Shown: in pieces, positions 49,479 to 60,196 of the stretch
Numbering within the stretch: the first letter of the stretch is position 1
Layout of the letters: each line of letters opens with the position of its first letter
Assembly (NCBI RefSeq): GCF_030709675.1
Contig: NZ_JAUZQD010000019.1
Location: forward strand, 62,001 to 126,000
Length of the DNA: 64,000 nucleotides
From: Symbioplanes lichenis
GTDB taxonomy: Bacteria; Actinomycetota; Actinomycetes; Mycobacteriales; Micromonosporaceae
Direction of reading: 5' to 3'
Notes under the pieces: model-generated
Told to the model about the DNA's origin: nothing
What the model saw: only the letters and a program-made list of their open reading frames with translations
The model's database searches: none
Position numbers and translations under genes: made by a program

Positions 49479-52217
49479 GTGGCCACGGAACGCAAGCGCC
49501 CGGTGATCACTGACGGCCTGCCGAGCCAGCTTCCGGACATCGACCCCGAGGAAACCCGGGAATGGGTCGAGTCGCTCGACGGAGTCATCGACGCACGCGG
49601 CGGAGACAGAGCCCGCTACGTCATGCTGCGCCTGCTCGAGCGGGCCCGGGAGCGGCAGGTCGGCGTCCCGCCCCTGACCTCCACCGACTACATCAACACC
49701 ATCACCCCGGACCGCGAGCCCGAGTTCCCCGGCGACGAGTTCGTCGAGCGCCGCATCCGGGCGTACATCCGGTGGAACGCCGCCATGCTGGTGCACCGCG
49801 CGCAGCGGCCGGAGATCGGCGTCGGCGGTCACATCTCGACCTACGCGTCGAGCGCCAGCCTCTACGAGGTCGGCATGAACCACTTCTTCCGCGGCAAGAG
49901 CCACCCCGGCGGCGGCGACCACATCTTCTTCCAGGGCCACGCCTCCCCGGGCATGTACGCGCGGGCCTACCTCGAGGGCCGGCTCACCGAGCACGACCTC
50001 GACGGGTTCCGCCAGGAGCTGTCCCACCCGGGCGGCGGCATCCCGAGCTACCCGCACCCGCGGCTGATGCCCGACTTCTGGGAGTTCCCGACGGTCAGCA
50101 TGGGCATCGGCCCGCTGAACGCGATCTACCAGGCCCGGTTCAACCGCTACCTGCACAACCGTGGCATCAAGGACACCAGCCAGCAGCACGTCTGGGCGTT
50201 CCTGGGCGACGGCGAGATGGACGAGGTCGAGTCGCTCGGCGCGATCGGCCTGGCCGCCCGCGAGGAGCTCGACAATCTGACCTTCGTCATCAACTGCAAC
50301 CTGCAGCGGCTCGACGGCCCGGTGCGCGGCAACGGCAAGGTCATCCAGGAGCTCGAGTCGTTCTTCCGCGGCGCCGGCTGGAACGTCATCAAGGTCGTCT
50401 GGGGCCGCGAGTGGGACGACCTGCTCGCCCGGGACACCGACGGTGCCCTGCTCAACCTCATGAACACCACGCCCGACGGCGACTTCCAGACCTACAAGGG
50501 CGAGTCCGGGGCGTACGTCCGGGAGAACTTCTTCGGCCGCGACCCGCGGGCCAAGAAGCTGGTCGAGGGCATGTCCGACGACGAGGTCTGGAACCTCAAG
50601 CGCGGCGGCCATGACTACCGCAAGCTCTACGCGGCCTACAAGGCGGCCACCGAGCACACCGGCCAGCCGACGGTCATCCTGGCCCACACCATCAAGGGCT
50701 GGACGCTGGGCTCGCACTTCGAGGCCCGCAACGCCACGCACCAGATGAAGAAGCTCACGCTCGACGACCTCAAGGGCTTCCGCGACCGGCTCTACCTCGA
50801 CATCAGCGACAAGCAGCTCGAGGAGAACCCGTACCTCCCGCCGTACTTCCACCCCGGCCCCGAGTCGGACGAGATCAAATACCTGCAGGAGCGGCGGCGC
50901 GAGCTGGGCGGCTATGTCCCGACCCGGCGGACCAAGGCCAAGGCGCTGGCGATCCCTGACTCGGCGCGCTTCGGTGACGTCAAGCGCGGCTCGGGCAAGC
51001 AGAAGGTCGCCACCACGATGGCCTTCGTGCGCCTGCTCAAGGACATCATGAAGGACAAGGAGTTCGGGGCCCGCTGGGTGCCGATCATCCCGGACGAGGC
51101 CCGCACGTTCGGCATGGACTCGCTGTTCCCGACCCGCAAGATCTACTCGCCCCACGGCCAGACCTACACGTCGGTCGACCGGGAGCTCTTCCTGTCCTAC
51201 AAGGAAGCGACCAACGGCCAGATCCTGCACGAGGGCATCAACGAGGCCGGCTCGACCGCCAGCTTCATCGCCGCCGGCACGTCCTACGCGACGCACGACG
51301 AGCCGATGATCCCGCTCTACATCTTCTACTCGATGTTCGGCTTCCAGCGCACGGCGGACGAGCTGTGGGCGGCCTCGGACCAGATGACCCGCGGCTTCCT
51401 GCTCGGCGCGACCGCCGGGCGCACCACGCTCAACGGCGAGGGCCTGCAGCACGAGGACGGGCACTCGCTGCTGATCGCGGCGACCAACCCGGCCGTCGTG
51501 GCCTACGACCCGGCGTTCGCGTTCGAGATCGCGCACATCATGGAGCGCGGCCTGCACCGGATGTACGGCGAGCAGCAGGAGAACGTCTACTACTACCTGA
51601 CGGTCTACAACGAGCCGATCCTGCAGCCGGTCGAGCCGGCCAACGTCGACGTGGAGGGCCTGCTCAAGGGCATCTACCGGTACGCGGCCGCCCCCGAGAC
51701 GACCGGGCCGAAGGCGCAGATCCTGGCGTCGGGCACGGGCATGCAGTGGGCCCTGAAGGCGCAGCAGCTGCTGGCCCAGGACTGGGGCGTCGGGGCCGAC
51801 GTGTGGTCCGTGACCTCGTGGACCGAGCTGCGCCGCGACGCCGTCGAGGCCGAGGAGCACAACCTGCTCAACCCGGGCGACCAGCCGCGGAAGCCGTACA
51901 TCCAGACCAAGCTGGAGGGCACCGAGGGCCCGGCGGTGGCGGTCAGCGACTGGATGCGCGCCGTGCCCGACCTGATCAGCCGGTGGATCCCCAACGACTA
52001 CACCTCGCTGGGCACCGACGGCTTCGGCATGAGTGACACCCGGCACGCGCTGCGCCGGCACTTCCACGTCGACGCCGAGTCGGTGGCGGTGGCGACGCTG
52101 CGCCAGCTCGCGTTGAAGGGCAAGGTCCCGGCGCACGTCCCGGCCGAGGCCGCCAAGAAGTACGCGATCGACGACATCGGCGCGGCGCCGGTCGGCGAGA
52201 CCGGCGGCGACAGCTGA
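49479..52217 (+). CDS. aceE: Pyruvate dehydrogenase E1 component (homodimeric)
   Basis: A 912-residue homodimeric E1, decarboxylating pyruvate with thiamine diphosphate for the PDH complex. HISTYASSASLYEVGMNHFFRG and GDHIFFQGHASPGMYARAYLEGRL (substrate channel), WAFLGDGEMDEVESLGAIGLAA (ThDP/Mg motif), NLQRLDGPVRGNGKVIQELE, and LEGINEAG-like HEGINEAGSTASFIAAG are all present. GTG 49479 has AGAGGA 6 nt upstream; ATG 49473 overlaps it. It ends with a strong terminator. In mycobacteria the PucR regulator and fabD follow directly; here an 11-kb block intervenes. Confidence 0.97.
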   Translation: MATERKRPVITDGLPSQLPDIDPEETREWVESLDGVIDARGGDRARYVMLRLLERARERQVGVPPLTSTDYINTITPDREPEFPGDEFVERRIRAYIRWNAAMLVHRAQRPEIGVGGHISTYASSASLYEVGMNHFFRGKSHPGGGDHIFFQGHASPGMYARAYLEGRLTEHDLDGFRQELSHPGGGIPSYPHPRLMPDFWEFPTVSMGIGPLNAIYQARFNRYLHNRGIKDTSQQHVWAFLGDGEMDEVESLGAIGLAAREELDNLTFVINCNLQRLDGPVRGNGKVIQELESFFRGAGWNVIKVVWGREWDDLLARDTDGALLNLMNTTPDGDFQTYKGESGAYVRENFFGRDPRAKKLVEGMSDDEVWNLKRGGHDYRKLYAAYKAATEHTGQPTVILAHTIKGWTLGSHFEARNATHQMKKLTLDDLKGFRDRLYLDISDKQLEENPYLPPYFHPGPESDEIKYLQERRRELGGYVPTRRTKAKALAIPDSARFGDVKRGSGKQKVATTMAFVRLLKDIMKDKEFGARWVPIIPDEARTFGMDSLFPTRKIYSPHGQTYTSVDRELFLSYKEATNGQILHEGINEAGSTASFIAAGTSYATHDEPMIPLYIFYSMFGFQRTADELWAASDQMTRGFLLGATAGRTTLNGEGLQHEDGHSLLIAATNPAVVAYDPAFAFEIAHIMERGLHRMYGEQQENVYYYLTVYNEPILQPVEPANVDVEGLLKGIYRYAAAPETTGPKAQILASGTGMQWALKAQQLLAQDWGVGADVWSVTSWTELRRDAVEAEEHNLLNPGDQPRKPYIQTKLEGTEGPAVAVSDWMRAVPDLISRWIPNDYTSLGTDGFGMSDTRHALRRHFHVDAESVAVATLRQLALKGKVPAHVPAEAAKKYAIDDIGAAPVGETGGDS

Positions 52218-52232
52218 CGGTGGCCTGATAAC

Positions 52233-52275
52233 GAGGGGTGTGTCCGGAATCATTCGGACATACCCCTCAGTTTTT
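52233..52275 (+). terminator. Rho-independent terminator of aceE
   Basis: GAGGGGTGTGTCCG pairs with CGGACATACCCCTC (14 bp, one G-T) around a short loop, followed by AGTTTTT. It begins 16 bp after the aceE stop. The downstream chemoreceptor must therefore use its own promoter or read-through. Confidence 0.93.
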
Positions 52276-52300
52276 CCCCGCCCTGTCCGAACAGCGGGGC

Positions 52301-54421
52301 ATGGTGCGCGCACAGATCAGTCACAAGCTCCTGGCCCTCGGCCTGGGTGGGGTCATCGGTACGGCGGGGGTGCTGGTCGGGGTCGGCGCCTGGCAGAGCG
52401 ACGCCTTCGCCGACCGCACGGAGAAGCAGGTCACCCAGCTGACGACCGACAACCTGGCGCGCACCTCCGACGAGGTCAACAAGATGGTCAGCGCCGTCGG
52501 CAACGAGGTGCAGAACAGCGTCAACAAGAGCATGGAGTCGGCGAACCAGCAGCTCGCCGCGAGCGGCGGGGCATCGCTGCAGAGCAAGACGGCCACGTGG
52601 ACCGCGACCAACCAGGTCAGCCAGGCGAAGACCACCGTGACGCTGCCGCGGCTGGCCGTGGGCGGCACGTGGCTGGGCCAGAACACCAGCTTCGGCAAGG
52701 AGACGCCCTTCGCCGACGACACCGCCGACCTGCTCGGACTGACTGTCACCGTCTTCCAGCGCATGAACGACAACGGTGACCTGCTGCGCGTGGCCACCAC
52801 GGTCAAGGGCGCCACCGGCAACCGCGCCATCGGGACGTACATTCCCGCGACCGCCGACGGCAAGGCCAACGCCGTCGCCGCCGCGATCAAGTCGGGCAAG
52901 GGCTACCGGGGCGTGGCCAAGGTGGTCGACACCTGGTTCATCACCGCGTACGACCCGATCAAGGACGCCTCGGGCGACGTCATCGGCGCCCTCTTCGTCG
53001 GCGTCCCGCAGACCGAGGCGCTCAAGACCCTGACCGACGCCATCTCCACCAGCTCGGTCAGCGAGAACGGCTCCATCTCGGTCATCAGCACCAACGCCGC
53101 CGACGCGGGCCGGGTCATCACGTCGAGCCTCGACTCGATCGTCGGCCAGAACATCAAGGACGCCGCGGACGCCAACGGCACCAAGTACGTCGAGCAGATC
53201 CTGGCCGAGGCGCCGAAGCTCGAGGACGGCAACACCTGGCAGGGCACGTTCAAGCTGGCGGGCGCCGCGGGGGCCCCGGCGGGCGAGACTGTGCTCACGG
53301 CGTCGTACTACGCGCCGTACAACTGGGCGATCTCGGTCAGCGGCTACAGCGGCGACACCAGCGGTGCCGTCGACGCCGTCCGCGACGGGCGCCGCGACAT
53401 GCTCATCGCCTTCCTCATCGCCGCGGTCCTGCTCGCCGTGATCGGCGGCGCCGTGGCCGCCTGGCAGGCCCGCCGCATCTCGACCCGGCTCGGCCAGCTC
53501 ACCGCCGCCCTGTCCCGCCTGGCCCACCGCGACCTCACCGTCAAGGTGCAGGACAACGTCCAGGACGAGATCGGCCGCGCCGGCACCGCCCTCAACACCG
53601 CCACCGCCGAGCTGCGCGAGGTCATGGTCGAGGTCACCGGGGCGTCGCACGAGGTCAGCAAGTCGGCCTCCCAGGTCGCGGCGACCGGCGGCGAGCTGAC
53701 CACCTCCGCCGAGAGCGCCGCCTCCCAGGCCGGCACGGCCAGTCGCGCCGCCGACGACATCTCCGTGGTCGTGCAGACGGTCGCCGCCGGCGCCGAGGAG
53801 ATGGGCGCCTCCATCAGCGAGATCTCCAGCAACGCCCAGGAGGCCGCCCGCGCCGGCCGCGACGGCGTCGGCCTCACCGCCACCGCCTCCGGCGTCATCG
53901 ACGAGCTCCGCGTCTCCACCGGCAAGATCGCCGACGTGGTCCGCCTGATCGCCAGCATCGCCGAGCAGACCAACCTGCTCGCCCTCAACGCCACGATCGA
54001 GGCGGCCCGGGCGGGCGACGCGGGCAAGGGCTTCGCGGTCGTCGCCGGCGAGGTCAAGGATCTGGCCCAGGAGACCGCCAAGGCCACCGAGGACGTCACC
54101 GCCCGGGTCTCGGCCATCGAGTCCGACACGGCCAAGGCGGTCGAGGCCATCAACGCCATCACGGCCACGATCGGCCAGGTCAACGATTACCAGACGGCGA
54201 TCGCCGCGGCGGTCGAGGAGCAGGCCGCCACCACCGCCGAGATGTCCCGCAACATCACCGAGGTCGCCACCGGCAGCCAGGACATCGCCAGCAACATCGG
54301 CGCGGTCAGCGGGGCCGTGGAGAGCACCCGGTCGGCGGTGTCGGTCTCGCACCGGGCGGCGGACGAGCTCAACGGCACGGCCCAGCGCCTGACGCACCTG
54401 GTCGACCGCTTCACGGTCTGA
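52301..54421 (+). CDS. Methyl-accepting chemotaxis protein with periplasmic Cache domain
   Basis: A 706-residue chemoreceptor. An N-terminal helix (ISHKLLALGLGGVIGTAGVLVG), a ~330-residue extracellular Cache-3/Cache-2-like sensor (LPRLAVGGTWLGQNTSFGKETPF, VFQRMNDNGDLLRVATTV), a second helix (MLIAFLIAAVLLAVIGGAVAAW), HAMP, and a long MCP signalling domain containing IASIAEQTNLLALNATIEAARAG. It implies a chemotaxis or type-IV-pili-linked pathway elsewhere in the genome. The N-terminus continues the frame of the preceding terminator region, so the start could also be earlier. No che genes nearby. Confidence 0.95.
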   Translation: MVRAQISHKLLALGLGGVIGTAGVLVGVGAWQSDAFADRTEKQVTQLTTDNLARTSDEVNKMVSAVGNEVQNSVNKSMESANQQLAASGGASLQSKTATWTATNQVSQAKTTVTLPRLAVGGTWLGQNTSFGKETPFADDTADLLGLTVTVFQRMNDNGDLLRVATTVKGATGNRAIGTYIPATADGKANAVAAAIKSGKGYRGVAKVVDTWFITAYDPIKDASGDVIGALFVGVPQTEALKTLTDAISTSSVSENGSISVISTNAADAGRVITSSLDSIVGQNIKDAADANGTKYVEQILAEAPKLEDGNTWQGTFKLAGAAGAPAGETVLTASYYAPYNWAISVSGYSGDTSGAVDAVRDGRRDMLIAFLIAAVLLAVIGGAVAAWQARRISTRLGQLTAALSRLAHRDLTVKVQDNVQDEIGRAGTALNTATAELREVMVEVTGASHEVSKSASQVAATGGELTTSAESAASQAGTASRAADDISVVVQTVAAGAEEMGASISEISSNAQEAARAGRDGVGLTATASGVIDELRVSTGKIADVVRLIASIAEQTNLLALNATIEAARAGDAGKGFAVVAGEVKDLAQETAKATEDVTARVSAIESDTAKAVEAINAITATIGQVNDYQTAIAAAVEEQAATTAEMSRNITEVATGSQDIASNIGAVSGAVESTRSAVSVSHRAADELNGTAQRLTHLVDRFTV

Positions 54422-54436
54422 CGATCCGCGTTCCGG

Positions 54437-54467
54437 CCGGCGGCTCCTCCTCGCGAGGGGCCGCCGG
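54437..54467. terminator. Bidirectional terminator hairpin between MCP and reductase genes
   Basis: CCGGCGGCTCCTC pairs with GAGGGGCCGCCGG (13 bp, one mismatch) around CTCGC, with TTTGT on the plus side. The genes converge here, so it serves both. Confidence 0.8.
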
Positions 54468-54472
54468 TTTGT

Positions 54473-55006
54473 CTAGGCCGGGACGTAGGTGAGGACCTCG
54501 ACGCCGGTCGCCGTGGTCCAGCGGTTGGTCGGCTTGAGGGCGATCTTGGTGCCCTCGTGCCAGAGCTTGCGGCCCTCGCCCACGACGACCGGGTAGATCA
54601 TGATGCGGTACTCGTCGACGAGGTTGTGGCGGGTCAGCTCGTTGAGGAGGTCGCCGCTGCCGTTGAGCAGCAGGGTGCCGGTCTCGGTGCGGAGCTTGGC
54701 GACCGCGTCGGCGACCGTGCCGGAGAGGAACGTGGCGTTCCACTCCGGCGTGGTCAGCGAGGTCGTGGCCACGTACTTGGGCATGCTGTTCATCTTGCGG
54801 CCGAAGTCGCCGGTGCTGGATTCCATGGCGGGCCAGGCGGCCTTGAAGCCCTCGTACGTGCGGCGGCCGAGCAGCAGCGCGTCGGCCTCGCGCAGGTTGG
54901 CGTCCTGCCAGGCGCCCAGCTCGTCGTTGAAGTAGGGGCCGCTCCAGGCGGGTTCCTCGAAGACCCCGTCGAGCGTCACGTACTCCACCGCGATGACCTT
55001 GCCCAT
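54473..55006 (-). CDS. DHFR/RibD-C-domain reductase family protein
   Basis: A 177-residue member of the dihydrofolate reductase superfamily, RibD C-terminal type: VIAVEYVTLDGVFEEPAW, DALLLGRRTYEGFKAAWP, SMPKYVATTSL, and TLLLNGSGDLLNELTRHNLVDEYRIMIYPVVVGEGRKLW. Stand-alone members are common in actinomycetes and reduce unknown pteridine-like or other substrates; they are not FolA. GACGAGGTGGAGCC precedes ATG 55006. Confidence 0.92.
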   Translation of the reverse strand: MGKVIAVEYVTLDGVFEEPAWSGPYFNDELGAWQDANLREADALLLGRRTYEGFKAAWPAMESSTGDFGRKMNSMPKYVATTSLTTPEWNATFLSGTVADAVAKLRTETGTLLLNGSGDLLNELTRHNLVDEYRIMIYPVVVGEGRKLWHEGTKIALKPTNRWTTATGVEVLTYVPA

Positions 55007-55044
55007 GGCTCCACCTCGTCGTGTCGGGCCGCGAAAGGCCCAGA

Positions 55045-56001
55045 CTACGGGAGCCGGTCGGCGGCCAGGAACGCGTTGAGGTGCGGATGCCGGCTCGCCA
55101 CGGCGACGTCGCGCCAGTAACGCTGCAGCGGGTTCGACTCGGCGAAGCCGCTCGCGCCGTGCAGGTCGAGCATCAGCTCCATCGCCTGGCGGCAGTCCCG
55201 CGCCGCCCCGGACATGGCCAGGCCGTGGTCGCCCGGCCCGGTGGCCGCCAGGTGGAGCATCGTGCGCTCGGCCTGCCGGGCGAGCCGGGTGGCCTCCGCC
55301 CGGAAGGTGCGCGCGGACGGGGACTCGCCCATGGACGCGTACGCGCTCATGTAGGGCTTGCGATCGGACGCGAACATCGCGGTGATCACGTCCAGCGCAC
55401 CCAGCGTGGCGCCGACGACCGGGGCGAGCGCGGTCAGGCCGAAGAGCACCATGTCGCCGGCGAGTTTGCTGAAGTCGAGCGGCGCCACGCGCTCGGCCGG
55501 CACGAGGACGTCGTCGGCGACCAGCGTGTGACTGCCGGTGCCGCGCATGCCGACGGCCGACCAGGTGTGTTCGACGCGCAGGTCGCGGATCGGGAAGAGC
55601 GCCCAGGACAATGTCCCGTCGACCATCAGGGCGAGGCCGGCCCACTTCGCGTCCTCGCAGGCGGAGACGTTCGCCCAGCGGCCGGTGACGCGTACGCCGC
55701 CGAAGGCCTGCTCTCCCCGGCCGCCCGGCGTGCCCGAGCCGGCCATCAGCTCGTCCGGGCCGACGACGTCGCCCAGCGTCCGGCGGGTGAAGATCTTGCC
55801 GGTCAGCGAGGTGCCGGCGACCCAGCTGGTGGAGGGGCAGCCGCGCGCCATCTCGGCGAGCAGCTGGACGGCTTCGGTGGGGGTGCGGTCGTGCAGGGCG
55901 AAGGCGCCGGCCTTGTGGGCGACGTCAAGAGCAGCAGGGCGGCCCTGCTGCTCGGTCTCCGCGGCGTGCGCGAACAGGGTGTCGGCAAGTGGTGATGTCA
56001 C
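55045..56001 (-). CDS. Acyl-CoA dehydrogenase-fold flavoprotein
   Basis: A 318-residue acyl-CoA dehydrogenase-like protein: the N-terminal helices are short, RWANVSACEDAKWAGLALMVDG and FPIRDLRVEHTWSAVGMRGTGSHTLVADDVLVP form the middle beta domain, and the C-terminal helical domain ends LDLHGASGFAESNPLQRYWRDVAVASRHPHLN. The pattern fits the HpaB/DszC-like flavin-dependent monooxygenases or short acyl-CoA dehydrogenases of secondary metabolism more than beta-oxidation. GTG 56001. Divergent from the AraC-type regulator, its likely controller. Confidence 0.88.
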   Translation of the reverse strand: MTSPLADTLFAHAAETEQQGRPAALDVAHKAGAFALHDRTPTEAVQLLAEMARGCPSTSWVAGTSLTGKIFTRRTLGDVVGPDELMAGSGTPGGRGEQAFGGVRVTGRWANVSACEDAKWAGLALMVDGTLSWALFPIRDLRVEHTWSAVGMRGTGSHTLVADDVLVPAERVAPLDFSKLAGDMVLFGLTALAPVVGATLGALDVITAMFASDRKPYMSAYASMGESPSARTFRAEATRLARQAERTMLHLAATGPGDHGLAMSGAARDCRQAMELMLDLHGASGFAESNPLQRYWRDVAVASRHPHLNAFLAADRLP

Positions 56002-56069
56002 ACGTTCCACCGAACCAGGGACAGGGTGCCCGCGGCCATGCGTACGCGGCCCGAGGTGATACGCGGACG

Positions 56070-56075
56070 TACCAT
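56070..56075 (+). promoter_or_regulatory. -10-like box for leaderless araC-type gene
   Basis: TACCAT, 7 nt before GTG 56083. Confidence 0.4.
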
Positions 56076-56082
56076 CGCGGAC

Positions 56083-56939
56083 GTGGACATGATCACGGCC
56101 GCGCTCGGCAGCGTCCGGGCCCTGCGCGCGAACGGGCGCCGCATCACGGAGTCGGGCGCGTGGGGGCTCCGCTTCCCGTCCATGGCGGTGCTCGGCTTCC
56201 ACGTGCTGCTGCGCGGTGAGGGCTGGCTCATCCAGGACAAGATCGACCCCTTGCGCGTACGCCCGGGGGACGTGATCTTCACCGCCGCCGGAGTCGAGCA
56301 CGGGCTGTCCCACGCGCCCTGCGACCTCGCCGATCTGCCCGTTTTCACCATCGAGGAGCCCGCGCCGACCGGCGAGGCCGACTTCGAGTTCCTCTGTGGC
56401 GCCTACCGGACGGAGGACGGGCGCGTACCGGCCCTGCTGCACCGGTTGCCGGGGCTGGTCCGGATCACGCCGGACTACGACGAGCAGCCGGAGCTGCGGA
56501 CGCTGATCACGATGCTGCACGCCGACTTCGACCGGCCGGAGCCGGGCACCGACGCGGCCCGGGCGGCGCTCATCGATCTGATGGTCGTGCAGATGCTGCG
56601 CCAGGTGCCGGACCGGATGGAGGTCACCGATCCGGGCATCGCCGGCGCGCTGCACGCGATCCACGACCGGCCCGAGCGGTCGTGGACGGTGGACCAGCTG
56701 AGCTCGGTCGCGGGCATGTCGCGCACGACGTTCCACCGGCGGTTCACCGCCGCGACCGGCACTCCCCCGATGGCGTACCTGGTCGATCGGCGGATGAGCC
56801 TCGGCGCCCAGTTGCTGCGGGAGAGCCCGGCGCCCCTGGCGGCCATCGCGCGGCGGGTCGGCTACTCGACGGAGTTCGCCTTCTCGGCCGCGTTCCGGCG
56901 CGCCTACGGGATGGCGCCGGGCTCCTTCAGGAGGAGCTC

Positions 56940-56943
<4 letters not shown>
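56083..56943 (+). CDS. AraC-family transcriptional regulator (cupin type)
   Basis: A 286-residue AraC regulator: N-terminal cupin-like ligand domain (FPSMAVLGFHVLLRGEGWLIQ, PGDVIFTAAGVEHGLSH) and C-terminal double helix-turn-helix (WTVDQLSSVAGMSRTTFHRRFTAATGTPPMAYLVDRRM, LAAIARRVGYSTEFAFSAAFRRAYGMAPGSFR). GTG 56083 fits a leaderless arrangement; ATG 56038 and 56026 are longer alternatives. It faces the acyl-CoA dehydrogenase-fold gene, its probable target, and overlaps the chitinase gene end by 4 bp. Confidence 0.92.
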
Positions 56944-58271
<1,328 letters not shown>

Positions 58272-58309
58272 CGATTTCCTTCCGGCGTGGGGGCGCCTCG
58301 GACGCGGAA

Positions 58310-58339
58310 ATCTTAGGAAGATTTACTAATAGTCGTCAA
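58310..58339 (-). promoter_or_regulatory. Chitinase promoter with overlapping operator
   Basis: On the minus strand TTGACG (58334-58339) and TAAGAT (58310-58315) are 18 bp apart. TTAGGAAGATTTACTAA (58313-58329, plus) overlaps the -10 and spacer and matches the palindrome TTAGGAAAGTTTCCTAA at 14 of 17 positions; a related element precedes the other GH18 gene at 32100. Confidence 0.7.
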
Positions 58340-58386
58340 TACACGCCGTGATGAAAGGTCGGCGGAAACCGGCTCGCGGGGCGCCG

Positions 58387-58392
58387 TAGGCT
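58387..58392 (+). promoter_or_regulatory. -10-like box for leaderless gltX
   Basis: TAGGCT, 6 nt before GTG 58399, with no ribosome-binding site. Confidence 0.5.
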
Positions 58393-58398
58393 GGGCGG

Positions 58399-59805
58399 GT
58401 GACCGTACGAGTTCGCTTCGCCCCGTCCCCGACCGGCATGTTCCACGTCGGCGGTGCCCGAACAGCCCTGCAGAACTGGATCGTCGCGCACCAGAGCGGC
58501 GGCGTGTTCGTCCTGCGGATCGAGGACACCGACGCGGCCCGCAACCGGCCCGAGTGGACCGAGGGCATCATCTCCGCACTCGACTGGATCGGCATCGAGC
58601 GGGGCTCCTACGAGGGCCCCTACTTCCAGTCCTCGTACAAGGACGACCAGATCGCCGCCGCCACCCGCCTCTACGGCGAGGGCCGGGCGTACTACTGCGA
58701 CTGCACCCGCGACGACGTCGTGGCCCGCACGGGCAACACCCACACCGGCTACGACGGCTTCTGCCGCGAGCGCGCGCTCGGCCCGGGCGAGGGGCGGGCC
58801 CTGCGCTTCCGTACGCCCGACGAGGGCACGACCGTCGTCACCGACCTGGTCCGCGGCGAGCCCACGTTCGAGAACAAGCTGATCGAGGACTTCGTCATCG
58901 CCCGCAGCGACGGCTCCCCGGTCTTCCTGCTGGCCAACGTGGTCGACGACATGAGCATGGGCATCACCCACGTCATCCGGGCCGAGGAGCACCTGCCCAA
59001 CACCCCCAAGCAGCAGCTGCTCTGGGAGGCGCTGGGCGTCAAGCCCCCGGTGTGGGCGCACGTGCCGGTCCTGGTCAACGAGAAGCGCCAGAAGCTCTCG
59101 AAGCGCCGCGACAAGGTGGCCCTGGAGTCCTACCGCGACGAGGGCTATCTCGCCGCCGCCATGCGCAACTATCTGATGCTGCTCGGCTGGGCGCCCTCCG
59201 GCGACCGCGAGATCGTGCCGTGGCAGGTCATCGAGGAGGAGTACAAGCTCTCCGACGTCAACCACGCCCCCGCGTTCTTCGACGTCAAGAAGCTGCGGGC
59301 GTTCAACGGCGAGTACATCCGGGCGCTCTCCACCCAGGAGTTCATCCAGTGCTGCTCGCCGTGGCTGGCGGGCACCGACACCATCCCGGCCCCGCCGTGG
59401 GACCCGGCCGCCTTCGACGCCGACGTCTTCACCGACGTCGCGCCGCTCGCGCAGACCCGGATCGCGGTGCTCAGCGAGATCGTCGACTACGTCGACTTCT
59501 TCTTCCTGGCCGAGCCGGTCGAGGACGAGCAGTCGTGGAACAAGGCGATGAAGGAGGGCGCGGCCGAGATCCTCGACGCGGCCGCTGCAGCATTCGGGGC
59601 GCTCGAGGAGTGGGCGGCCGAGCCGCTCAAGGGCGCGCTGGAGAAGGTCGGCGAGGAGCGGGGGCTCAAGCTGGGCAAGACCCAGGCGCCCGTACGCGTG
59701 GCCGTGACCGGTCGCACGGTCGGGTTGCCGCTCTTCGAGTCGCTCGAGGTGCTCGGGCGGGAGAAGACGCTGGCGCGGATCGCGGCGGCGCGCGGCCGGC
59801 TCTGA
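58399..59805 (+). CDS. gltX: Glutamyl-tRNA synthetase
   Basis: A 468-residue class I glutamyl-tRNA synthetase charging tRNA-Glu (and possibly tRNA-Gln, when GatCAB is present). FAPSPTGMFHVGGARTAL is the HIGH region, LRIEDTDAAR the glutamate pocket, and KLSKRRDKV the KMSKS loop; the C-terminal ~150 residues form the anticodon-binding helices. Normal length. GTG 58399 is directly preceded by a -10-like box (leaderless). It is followed by a terminator. Its position in this accessory block is unusual, as it is an essential gene. Confidence 0.96.
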   Translation: MTVRVRFAPSPTGMFHVGGARTALQNWIVAHQSGGVFVLRIEDTDAARNRPEWTEGIISALDWIGIERGSYEGPYFQSSYKDDQIAAATRLYGEGRAYYCDCTRDDVVARTGNTHTGYDGFCRERALGPGEGRALRFRTPDEGTTVVTDLVRGEPTFENKLIEDFVIARSDGSPVFLLANVVDDMSMGITHVIRAEEHLPNTPKQQLLWEALGVKPPVWAHVPVLVNEKRQKLSKRRDKVALESYRDEGYLAAAMRNYLMLLGWAPSGDREIVPWQVIEEEYKLSDVNHAPAFFDVKKLRAFNGEYIRALSTQEFIQCCSPWLAGTDTIPAPPWDPAAFDADVFTDVAPLAQTRIAVLSEIVDYVDFFFLAEPVEDEQSWNKAMKEGAAEILDAAAAAFGALEEWAAEPLKGALEKVGEERGLKLGKTQAPVRVAVTGRTVGLPLFESLEVLGREKTLARIAAARGRL

Positions 59806-59823
59806 TCCTCCCCTCGCTGTCTC

Positions 59824-59865
59824 TCTTCCCGGCGGTGGCACTCACACTGTGATCACCGCCGGGAA
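59824..59865 (+). terminator. Terminator hairpin after gltX
   Basis: CTTCCCGGCGGTG (59824-59836) pairs perfectly with CACCGCCGGGAAG (59853-59865); loop of 16 nt; no T-tract. It begins 19 bp after the gltX stop. Confidence 0.7.
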
Positions 59866-59998
59866 GGGCGCGCCTACGCTCAGCGTGATCTCGTTGGCGT
59901 GAACATTTCGTGACCATTTCGGTATGCGGTTTCCGGGTCCCGTCCGCACGGGCGTCAACTCCCTGGCCAGGCCCGCTCCTCCCCCGTCACACCCCGGG

Positions 59999-60037
59999 TG
60001 ACCTCGGCATACGTGAGTTGACCTCGGTAGGTACTAT
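59999..60037 (+). promoter_or_regulatory. Direct repeats and -10 box upstream of secreted-protein gene
   Basis: TGACCTCGG occurs at 59999-60007 and 60019-60027, exactly 20 bp apart, followed by TACTAT (60032-60037). Two-turn spacing immediately before a -10 suits an activator dimer. The remaining leader to 60196 is long (about 155 nt), and I see no recognisable riboswitch in it. Confidence 0.45.
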
Positions 60038-60196
60038 TCGCCCGCTGATCAGCAGTGGTTGCACCCTCTCCCACCCTTTCCGGATAGTTCGAAAAGGTGC
60101 CGTCCCGAGATGCGCTCGCGCTCTTCTCCGGGAAGGCTGTGGGTACATGGCGCACAGCAACGATTGCACCAACACCTAGGCGGGGGAGGCCGGACG

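Noticed and set aside
48843..52313. 1156-codon minus-strand frame
   Set aside because: Antisense shadow of yjbQ and aceE.
59910..60179. 89-codon ORF upstream of the exported protein
   Set aside because: No ribosome-binding site, no domain-like composition, and it overlaps the promoter and leader.
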